From an uncultured Oscillospiraceae bacterium (GTDB lineage Bacteria; Bacillota; Clostridia; Oscillospirales; Oscillospiraceae): a stretch of DNA of 64,000 nt. The stretch lies in NCBI GenBank assembly GCA_910578505.1, contig CAJTPV010000012.1, positions 14,263 through 78,262 of the forward strand. The letters run 5' to 3'. Below, piece after piece: positions 7,948 to 13,823 of this stretch. Under the pieces are notes generated by a model, which searched no databases, was not told where the DNA came from, and was given only the letters and a program-made list of their open reading frames with translations. How positions within the stretch are numbered: position 1 is the stretch's first letter; every line of letters begins with the position of its first letter. Made by a program: the position numbers and the translations under genes.

Positions 7948-8146
7948 ATTGTTTCTGCTTTGCAACCTCTTGGATGTTCACACCATCCAGGAGGTTGCCC
8001 CCTTTGTTCCTGAGGGTGGAAAGTACATAATCGAGCGCACTCATGGTTTCTCTGTAGGACAGACCGCTGGACAAGGCGACTTCCATCAACTTGTCGCGAA
8101 GCACCTTCTCGCCATTTTGCTCTGCTGAGATTGTACTCACCTCCAA
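7928..8146 (-). CDS. Small phage protein, start uncertain
   Basis: Up to 72 residues, with a helical region (KLMEVALSSGLSYRETMSA then DYVLSTLRNKGGNLLDG). The listed start is TTG at 8146. A better-spaced GGAGG (reverse strand 8141-8145) would favour GTG at 8140 or even ATC at 8132, so the start is not settled. It follows the Cro-like regulator in the same direction and overlaps the convergent 7720-7947 gene at its 3' end. Confidence 0.5.
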   Translation of the reverse strand: MEVSTISAEQNGEKVLRDKLMEVALSSGLSYRETMSALDYVLSTLRNKGGNLLDGVNIQEVAKQKQSSRRLL

Positions 8147-8196
8147 AAATTTTTGTCGATTCGGTTGTCAAGGTACACGGGCACCACTGGGTGGCC

Positions 8197-8430
8197 CTAT
8201 GTGCGTGAACACGTGACACTGCTATGCATCGCATTTTCTTGGTTGACGATGTACTCCAGCGAGACACCGAACACGCTCGACATCTTTGCAGCAAGAGCGA
8301 TATCCAGGTTTTGCTGGCGTTCTCCACGTTCAATCATCGAATAATAACTTTCGGAAATGCCAAGTTTAGTTGCAGTGACCTTCATAGTGAACCCACAACC
8401 TTTTCTCGCCTTTTCCATCCAATCTCTCAT
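8197..8430 (-). CDS. XRE-family regulator (Cro-like)
   Basis: A 77-residue single-domain HTH protein (MRDWMEKARKGCGFTMKV...). The HTH is MKVTATKLGISESYYSMIER, followed by GERQQNLDIALAAKM. The ATG at 8430 was chosen because AGGAGG lies eight bases upstream; the ATG at 8436 is too close. It is divergent from the repressor-like gene at 8603, sharing an operator-filled region, so it probably forms the second arm of the phage switch. Confidence 0.8.
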   Translation of the reverse strand: MRDWMEKARKGCGFTMKVTATKLGISESYYSMIERGERQQNLDIALAAKMSSVFGVSLEYIVNQENAMHSSVTCSRT

Positions 8431-8602
8431 AATCATCACCTCCTGTACTTCACAATTCGTTAAGTACAGATTCATAATACACCAAACTTCACAAATTGTC
8501 AAGCAAATTCTGTTCGTTTTGTGAAGTTTTTATTTTAGGGGTTTACTTCACAGATTGTAAAGTTTATAATCAAAGTAACTGTATTGGAGGGGGATGCCTA
8601 GT
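8431..8602. promoter_or_regulatory. Divergent lysogeny-switch region with repeated operators
   Basis: Leftward promoter: TTGACA (8497-8502, reverse strand), 17-base spacer, TATTAT (8474-8479). Rightward promoter: TTTACT (8542-8547), 17-base spacer, TATAAT (8565-8570). Copies of a palindrome close to ACTTCACAnATTGTnAAGT sit at 8447-8465 (extended to GTACTT...AAGTAC, 8445-8467), 8486-8503 and 8545-8563, plus a half site TTTTGTGAAGTTT near 8517-8528. The 8486 copy overlaps the leftward -35 box and the 8545 copy overlaps the rightward promoter, as expected for repressor/Cro binding sites. Confidence 0.8.
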
Positions 8603-9007
8603 ATGCAAATGCTTCGCACAATAAGAAAAGCAAAGGGCCTTACAATGAAAGAGCTCGGAGAGAAAGTTGGTGTTTCGGAAAGTGCTATTTCACAGTATGA
8701 AACAGGAAAGCGTGAAGCCGATTTTGAAACACTTTTGAAACTTGGGGAAATTCTTGACTGCTCGGTAGACTATATTCTTCGTGGTGGAGAAACAAAAAAA
8801 TCCCTCGATGCAGATGAATCTGCACCGAGGGATGAGCAGGAACGGCAAATTATGGGGCTTGTACGACAGATGTCTCCGGTTCAGAAGGATTTTCTGATTG
8901 CTCTCCTAAATACAACCATTGCGAGAAATCAAGAAATGCCTGTTGCTGGTCAGGTGTCAGTTGGCGCAGCAGCTCCAGAATTTGAGAATCGCGGTCCAAC
9001 ACGGTAA
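8603..9007 (+). CDS. XRE-family phage repressor
   Basis: A 134-residue protein. Residues 1-60 are a canonical HTH_3 domain (TIRKAKGLTMKELGEKVGVS, then ESAISQYETGKREADFETLL, then ILDCSVDYILRGG). The C-terminal part is a short helical region with no S24 protease motif, so it is not of the LexA/CI self-cleaving type. The ATG at 8603 is preferred over 8594, because GGAGGGGG runs directly into the latter. Its promoter is inside the operator cluster, which suggests autoregulation. Confidence 0.8.
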   Translation: MQMLRTIRKAKGLTMKELGEKVGVSESAISQYETGKREADFETLLKLGEILDCSVDYILRGGETKKSLDADESAPRDEQERQIMGLVRQMSPVQKDFLIALLNTTIARNQEMPVAGQVSVGAAAPEFENRGPTR

Positions 9008-9145
9008 ATCCTTTCCGCCCTGGCCAGGGTTTATGTATTTGCGCATAATCAATTATAGCACACTTATTGGTCGAATGATGGTGGAAGGTGCTAAATTAAT
9101 TCATTTTTTAGAAAAATATAAAACTGAGTGGGAGTGCATTTTATT

Positions 9146-9772
9146 ATGAAAAAGAATTTTATTTTACTGATGGCGCTGCTGATGACATTCATTTTGGTTT
9201 CATGCAGTTCAGCATCAACAAAAAGCGATCCAATTACAATAAGCGACTTGCCCGGCGATATCCCCTGTAATGATACTCAGATTACTTTATCCGCAGTATC
9301 CTTCTGCGAAGTCTATGCTGCACACGGCTACACTGGTTATTGCATTGCGACTGTAGACAGATCCAACCTTTCCGATGATGATTTGTATTGGATGTTAAAC
9401 AAAGAAACTGGGCAATTGCAAGCAGAAATTGATATTGTAGCATATTTGACAAGCGAAGAAAATTCTCTCGAAAGTGAGCGCCTTTCTCAGCTTCAGACGA
9501 TTTATAATGGAGAAAACATCTACTTTATGTTTTATACTACGGATGTCCAGCGCAAACACTTGAATGATTTCGAGCTAACATTGCAGATAATTATGTCGCC
9601 TGAAAAAAGTCTGATAGCAGATACAACGCAATACTATTACTATCACCTTGATGCAGAAGAAGGGGTAGATTACTCCGATTATGAGAAAATTCTGTCCAGC
9701 AAGGAGAAAGATATTCTAGTAAAGGCGTTAAACAACAGAATTGATAGCTTAAAGCAAGGAATTGGTAATTAA
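9146..9772 (+). CDS. Putative lipoprotein carried by the prophage
   Basis: A 208-residue protein. The signal sequence KKNFILLMALLMTFILVSCS ends in a lipobox with Cys at about residue 20, so it should be lipid-anchored outside the cell. The mature part is acidic with a possible beta-sandwich (ITLSAVSFCEVYAAHGYTGY) and a run of four Tyr. AT-rich codon use sets it apart from the host genes. Between repressor and integrase, phages often carry accessory (lysogenic conversion) genes; I do not recognise this one. Confidence 0.65.
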   Translation: MKKNFILLMALLMTFILVSCSSASTKSDPITISDLPGDIPCNDTQITLSAVSFCEVYAAHGYTGYCIATVDRSNLSDDDLYWMLNKETGQLQAEIDIVAYLTSEENSLESERLSQLQTIYNGENIYFMFYTTDVQRKHLNDFELTLQIIMSPEKSLIADTTQYYYYHLDAEEGVDYSDYEKILSSKEKDILVKALNNRIDSLKQGIGN

Positions 9773-9782
9773 AATACAAAAA

Positions 9783-9813
9783 ACCGCCCCTGGCGCTGCT
9801 AACACCAAGGGCG
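9783..9813. terminator. Intrinsic hairpin after the lipoprotein gene
   Basis: Stem CCGCCCCTGG (9783-9792) with CCAAGGGCGG (9804-9813). An A-rich stretch precedes it, so on the minus strand the hairpin is followed by a good T-tract; on the plus strand the tract is weak. Confidence 0.5.
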
Positions 9814-9819
9814 GCTATT

Positions 9820-9850
9820 AGGGCAACAAACTTTCCACGGCCTGTTGCCC
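9820..9850 (+). promoter_or_regulatory. Second stem-loop directly before the integrase gene
   Basis: GGGCAACA (9820-9827) pairs perfectly with TGTTGCCC (9843-9850) around a 15-base loop. It lies 33 bases before the integrase ATG and could attenuate read-through or affect its translation. Confidence 0.35.
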
Positions 9851-9882
9851 TCCCATCATACAACAGATTGGAGGAAAAATCA

Positions 9883-11064
9883 ATGGCAAGACCGAAAAAA
9901 CCGAAATATGAGTATGTGGAGCGGTTGAAACTCTACCGCAAGCGGGTCAAAGATGCTGACGGCAAGTATGTTGCCATCTATGGCAAAACTCCGGATGAGT
10001 TGACGGAGAAACTACAGGCTGTTGCTGCGGCTATCGAAGAGGGACAGATCCAGAAAGAGAACCCGCTGGTCAAGGACTATGCTGCTAATTGGCTCCGGCT
10101 GGTCACCGCAGATATGAAAGCCAAAAACCGAGAGATTTATCAGGGAGCCATCAATCTCCATGTGCTCCCGATCATCGGCAATAAACGCATGCGAGAGGTT
10201 CAGCCAGACGATGTAAAACTGGTGATGGTGGCTCTGGCTGACAAGTCTGCATCTCTGCAAAGCAAAGTTCTTAACACAATGCGCAAGATGTTCGAAAATG
10301 CGGTGGACAATGACTTGCTAACAAAGAATCCATGTGCTAAACTAAAGAGCGGCGGATACAAGGCCAAGGAGAAAACAGCTCTGACCGAAGATCAGGTGCA
10401 GACGCTTCTCCAGGCCGTGAAGGGGACCAGGGCAGAGCCGTTTATCATGTTGGGAATCTATACCGGTATGCGCCGGGAGGAAATTCTGGGGCTGCAATGG
10501 GATTGTGTGAAGCTGGGGAAGAATACTCCCCATGTCATCGTTAAGCGGGCCCTGCGCTGGGAGAACTGCCGGCCGGTGGTGAATGAGATTCTGAAAAGCG
10601 ATGCAGCACAGCGGACGATCCCCATCCCGCCGCAGCTCGCCGACTATCTCAAAGAAATCCAACAGCCAGCTGGTCATGTAGTTGGCGGGGAGCCTCTGAC
10701 ACAGACGCAGTTCAAAAACCTCTGGAGGGTAGTGGAGAACCGGCGCATTGGTGAAAAAACCTATGTCATCCCGCATTCTTTAACACGGGAGAAATCAACA
10801 TTCACACGGGAAATGGGCGCAAAGAGCCGTGGGGGAAATTTCTATTACACGATTGATTTTCCGGTATCGCCACATATCTTACGGCATACCTACATCACGA
10901 ACCTGATTTTGTCTGGCGCAGATTTGAAAACCGTCCAGTATCTTGCGGGTCATGCGAATATCAAGATTACACTGGACATCTATACCCATCTTGTTGACCG
11001 CAGCCCGGATAAGTTGATTAGTGAGGTTAGCAAGGCGTTTGAGGTTAAATCCGAGGCTAAATAG
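9883..11064 (+). CDS. int: Tyrosine site-specific integrase
   Basis: A 393-residue tyrosine recombinase. The ATG at 9883 has GGAGG eight bases upstream; an in-frame TTG at 9868 lies before that ribosome site. Regions in order: N-terminal arm-binding domain (YVERLKLYRKRVKDADGKYV), SAM-like core-binding domain (DYAANWLRLVTADMKAKN), and catalytic domain with TGMRREEILGLQ (catalytic Arg), SPHILRHTYIT (H-x-x-R) and the nucleophile Tyr in TLDIYTHL. It ends 58 bases before the tRNA-Val remnant that it should use as its attachment site. Confidence 0.93.
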   Translation: MARPKKPKYEYVERLKLYRKRVKDADGKYVAIYGKTPDELTEKLQAVAAAIEEGQIQKENPLVKDYAANWLRLVTADMKAKNREIYQGAINLHVLPIIGNKRMREVQPDDVKLVMVALADKSASLQSKVLNTMRKMFENAVDNDLLTKNPCAKLKSGGYKAKEKTALTEDQVQTLLQAVKGTRAEPFIMLGIYTGMRREEILGLQWDCVKLGKNTPHVIVKRALRWENCRPVVNEILKSDAAQRTIPIPPQLADYLKEIQQPAGHVVGGEPLTQTQFKNLWRVVENRRIGEKTYVIPHSLTREKSTFTREMGAKSRGGNFYYTIDFPVSPHILRHTYITNLILSGADLKTVQYLAGHANIKITLDIYTHLVDRSPDKLISEVSKAFEVKSEAK

Positions 11065-11121
11065 CAAGAGCACCAAGCAAGACAATTGCGGCACAAAGAT
11101 TTTGCGAGTGGAGCACTAAAC

Positions 11122-11166
11122 TTGACGTGCAGGGGGCCAGCGGTTCAAGTCCGTTAGCGTCCACCA
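11122..11166 (+). other. Prophage attachment site: 3' half of tRNA-Val(GAC)
   Basis: The 45 bases read from the anticodon loop TTGACGT (anticodon GAC) through the variable loop, a T-arm with TTCAAGT, and the acceptor strand AGCGTCC plus A and CCA. The bases before 11122 do not pair with the anticodon-stem strand GCAGG, so the 5' half is missing. This is the pattern left when a phage integrates in a tRNA and rebuilds the intact gene at its other end. Confidence 0.8.
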
Positions 11167-11175
11167 CAGCAACAT

Positions 11176-11226
11176 AATCCGAACTTAATCCCCATTGGGG
11201 ACGGGTTCGGATTTGTTGTTTATTTA
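11176..11226 (+). terminator. Intrinsic terminator after the tRNA-Val remnant
   Basis: AATCCGAAC (11176-11184) pairs with GTTCGGATT (11205-11213), with an inner CCCC/GGGG, followed by TGTTGTTTATTT. It is likely the original terminator of the host tRNA gene. Confidence 0.75.
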
Positions 11227-11247
11227 GCAGATATAGCAGTCTAAAGG

Positions 11248-11280
11248 AAAGCGGCTCTATCCATCGGATAGGGCCGCTTT
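11248..11280. terminator. Hairpin terminator for the leftward small genes
   Basis: AAAGCGGCTCTATCC pairs with GGATAGGGCCGCTTT. It lies six bases after the stop of the 11453 gene and ends in T on both strands. Confidence 0.65.
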
Positions 11281-11285
11281 GTATG

Positions 11286-11453
11286 TCAATCGTTAGCCTG
11301 CCGCCGTTTCCATTCTTCAAATTCTGCCTGCCCTTCGGGGCTATTGAAATATGCTTGAATCTTGGGGAGCAGACAGCGGGCCAACGTATCTACCACATCA
11401 TCAGGAATAGCCTCGTGATTTGGCGTACCCTGGTTTTTTAATTTTTCTGTCAT
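11286..11453 (-). CDS. Small hypothetical protein of a plasmid/mobile remnant
   Basis: A 55-residue protein starting MTEKLKNQGTPNHEAIPDDV. The ATG at 11453 was chosen because AAGGTGA sits five bases upstream. The C-terminus (PEGQAEFEEWKRRQAND) is charged and helical. No family is recognised. It follows the 66-residue gene and the truncated Rep gene in one direction, suggesting a former plasmid operon. Confidence 0.5.
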   Translation of the reverse strand: MTEKLKNQGTPNHEAIPDDVVDTLARCLLPKIQAYFNSPEGQAEFEEWKRRQAND

Positions 11454-11469
11454 GTATATCACCTTGCCT

Positions 11470-11670
11470 TTATGCAAATATGGAATTAAACATAGCTACT
11501 GCATCAGGCTTCGAGGCAGTCGAGGCCGCGCCTGATAAGTTATTTGTACGGGTAGTCCCCTTGATTTCTTCATATCCCTTGGACTTGCTGTTATAAGAAA
11601 CCGCATGGATTTCTTTCTCTGTCATTTCAATCGTTACGCTGATTCGACGGTCGAGTTGGTCAGCGGGCAT
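11470..11670 (-). CDS. Small hypothetical protein downstream of the Rep remnant
   Basis: A 66-residue protein (starts MPADQLDRRISVTIEMTEK). Its ATG overlaps the end of the truncated Rep frame (TATGCCCGCTGA), so it was translationally coupled to it. The N-terminal half is charged and the C-terminal half Ser/Thr/Ala-rich. Function unknown. Confidence 0.5.
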   Translation of the reverse strand: MPADQLDRRISVTIEMTEKEIHAVSYNSKSKGYEEIKGTTRTNNLSGAASTASKPDAVAMFNSIFA

Positions 11671-11940
11671 ACATAGAGCCGGTCAACTGCTGCTCGACTT
11701 CCTTTTTGGTGAGTATGCCTAAATAAAGCATATCTAACAAATCTTCTGGCTTAATGGCTTGTTCCTTTTTGGCTTGTTCTTCTTTGGCCCGTTCGATTTC
11801 AAGACTTATCTTCTGAATCAAACCGGCATAGTCAAAATTGGCGGCTACTTCTGCCGGGTCATATATGTGTTTGCCGTCTCGTTGGGCCTCTTTGGTCGCG
11901 TGTATTAGATAAGCATACGAAGATTTCGACTTTTTGATTG
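11660..11940 (-). pseudogene. Truncated plasmid replication initiator (Rep_2-like), C-terminal part
   Basis: An open frame without a start runs leftward to TGA at 11660-11662. It reads SSYAYLIHATKEAQRDGKHI, then YDPAEVAANFDYAGLIQKI, then a Lys/Glu helix and DLLDMLYLGILTKKEVEQQL. The Y-L-x-H ... YDP-x-EV pattern is that of the C-terminal end of rolling-circle Rep_2 initiators of Gram-positive plasmids. The 5' part is lost at a junction near 11,910-11,940, where the opposite strand becomes a phosphatase fragment. Family call is from pattern only. Confidence 0.5.
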
Positions 11941-12140
11941 GGATGGACTATGGCAACCTACGCAGTATGCGGCGCATTTGCGGCGACGATCCAGCTGGAA
12001 AGATGCATTTGCTTCTGGACTATACCGATCACCCCAGAGATATCGCGGACCCATGGTATACGGATGATTTCAATACCGCATGGAAAGATATTGAAGTCGG
12101 ATGCCGCAGCCTTTTAGAGAAACTGCAGCAGAAAATGTAA
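11913..12140 (+). pseudogene. Low-molecular-weight protein tyrosine phosphatase, C-terminal fragment
   Basis: The frame reads AYEDFDFLIGMDYGNLRSMR, then GKMHLLLDYTDHPRDIADPW with YTDDFNTAW. This is the C-terminal third of a LMW-PTP, including the general-acid loop DHPRDIADPW. The N-terminal catalytic CxxxxxR loop is absent, and an in-frame TAA precedes the fragment at 11910. It therefore cannot be an active phosphatase. The break coincides with the end of the antisense Rep fragment, so one recombination event probably joined them. Confidence 0.75.
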
Positions 12141-12307
12141 TCCACGGCGCGGCTGATATTCAGATGCTTTCCGTGCTATGAGAGGGAGAACAAATTTGTG
12201 GAAACGTATGATAAAATCCAACTCTTTTGAAGACAAGCGTATCCGAACTGCATGAAACCTGCGGAGTAGTGTCCTAACATGGCAGATTGCTATACATTTT
12301 TCAGGTC

Positions 12308-12336
12308 TTGTTTTTTACGCTTTTTCGCAGTATAAT
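12308..12336 (+). promoter_or_regulatory. Promoter of miaB-mutS
   Basis: TTGTTT (12308-12313), 17-base spacer and TATAAT (12331-12336), 37 bases before the TTG start of miaB. Confidence 0.6.
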
Positions 12337-12373
12337 AAATCATCATGTCTGAATGAGAGATAGGAGAACTGCC

Positions 12374-13789
12374 TTGGAGAGAACACAAGTTGTGGTCCCC
12401 GCCGGTGAAATCCAGCGGCAGAGGGGCATAATCACGCAAATCGCCGGGGAACTGTCCCGGCTGGACCATCCCCCCCTGGCGATGGTGGATACCTACGGCT
12501 GCCAGCAGAACGTGGCCGACAGCCAGCGCCTGATGGGTATGCTACGGGATATGGGCTGCGACTTCACCCAGGACCCCTTCCAGGCCGATATTATTGTCAT
12601 CAACACCTGCGCCATCCGGGACAACGCGGAGAAAAAGGTCTTCGGCGTGGTGGGCCAGTTGGTCCATGCCAAGGAGCACAATCCCCGGCAGGTCATCTGT
12701 CTGTGCGGCTGCATGGCCCAGCAGGAGATCGTGGCGAAAAAGATCCGGGAGTCCTACCGGCATGTAGACCTGGTCTTCGGCCCCCAGGCTCTGTGGAAAT
12801 TCCCGGAGCTGCTCCATGAGGTCCTGGAGAACCGAAAACGGGTGTTCTCCATTGAGAACGTCCACGGCTCCATTGCCGAGGGCCTGCCGGTGGTCCGGGA
12901 GAGCAATGTGAAAGCCTGGGTCTCCATTATGTACGGCTGCAACAATTTCTGCTCCTACTGCATCGTCCCCTACGTGCGGGGCCGGGAGCGGAGCCGGGAG
13001 CCGGGGGAAATCCTGGCGGAGGTCCGGCAGCTGGTGGAGGACGGCTTCAAAGAAATAACGCTTTTGGGCCAGAATGTCAACTCCTACGGCAAGGACCTTT
13101 TAAGCCCCATGGACTTTGCGGACTTGCTGGCGGAAATCGACAAAATTCCCGGAGAATATCTCATCCGCTTCATGACCAGCCACCCCAAGGACGCGGGGGA
13201 GAAATTATTTGACACCATGGCCCGCTGCGGCCACGTGGCCAAGCAGCTCCATCTGCCGGTGCAGTCTGGAAACAGCCGGGTCCTGCGGGCCATGAACCGG
13301 GGGTACACACGGGAGCAGTATCTGGAAAAAGTCCGGTACGCCCGGCGCGTCATGCCGGAGCTGGTGCTGACCAGCGACATTATTATCGGCTTCCCCGGCG
13401 AGACGGAGGCGGAGGCGATGGATACCATTTCGCTGATCGAGGAGGTGCGCTATGACGCCCTCTTTACCTTTCTCTACTCCCCCCGCCCCGGCACGCCGGC
13501 GGCAAAGCTGCCGGACCCCGCCAGCCGGGAGGAAAAGCAGGCGTGGTTTGACCGCCTGCTGGAGGCCCAGAACCGGATTTCCGGCCAGCTGCACCAGGCC
13601 TATGTGGGCCGGACGGTGCGGGTGCTGGTGGACGGCGAGAGCGGCGACCCCCGCTGGCCCCTCTCCAGCCGCACCCACGGCGGACGGCTGGTGCATCTGT
13701 CGGGAAGCGCGGATTTGATCGGGAAATACGTGGACGCCCACGTGACAGACAGCAACACATGGGCGCTATTCGGAGAAGTCCGGGCATAA
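12374..13789 (+). CDS. miaB: tRNA-2-methylthio-N6-dimethylallyladenosine synthase
   Basis: A 471-residue radical-SAM methylthiotransferase that converts i6A37 to ms2i6A37 in tRNAs reading UNN codons. Order of domains: MTTase N-terminal domain (TYGCQQNVADSQRL, with the second and third Cys at INTCAIRDNAEKK and CLCGCMAQ), radical-SAM core with GCNNFCSYCIVPYVRGRE (CxxxCxxC) and a C-terminal TRAM domain (VGRTVRVLVDGES). Start: TTG at 12374 has AGGAG seven bases upstream; the in-frame ATG at 12353 has no ribosome site. It precedes mutS by 34 bases, a common clostridial arrangement. Confidence 0.95.
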   Translation: MERTQVVVPAGEIQRQRGIITQIAGELSRLDHPPLAMVDTYGCQQNVADSQRLMGMLRDMGCDFTQDPFQADIIVINTCAIRDNAEKKVFGVVGQLVHAKEHNPRQVICLCGCMAQQEIVAKKIRESYRHVDLVFGPQALWKFPELLHEVLENRKRVFSIENVHGSIAEGLPVVRESNVKAWVSIMYGCNNFCSYCIVPYVRGRERSREPGEILAEVRQLVEDGFKEITLLGQNVNSYGKDLLSPMDFADLLAEIDKIPGEYLIRFMTSHPKDAGEKLFDTMARCGHVAKQLHLPVQSGNSRVLRAMNRGYTREQYLEKVRYARRVMPELVLTSDIIIGFPGETEAEAMDTISLIEEVRYDALFTFLYSPRPGTPAAKLPDPASREEKQAWFDRLLEAQNRISGQLHQAYVGRTVRVLVDGESGDPRWPLSSRTHGGRLVHLSGSADLIGKYVDAHVTDSNTWALFGEVRA

Positions 13790-13823
13790 CGAGAATTTCC
13801 AGAAAGATACGAGGGAGCGAGCA

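Larger units (their letters stand above)
1..11166. mobile_element. Prophage, early/lysogeny half, right end at tRNA-Val attachment site
   Basis: This block has a leftward early operon of recombination and replication genes, a divergent repressor/Cro-like switch, a rightward tyrosine integrase and a tRNA 3' remnant immediately after the integrase. That order is typical of temperate siphophages of Clostridia. Base composition is clearly lower in GC than the miaB-mutS-trp region that follows. Structural, packaging and lysis genes are not in the window and should lie to the left of position 1. The left attachment site, expected to carry the intact tRNA-Val, is also outside. Confidence 0.85.
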
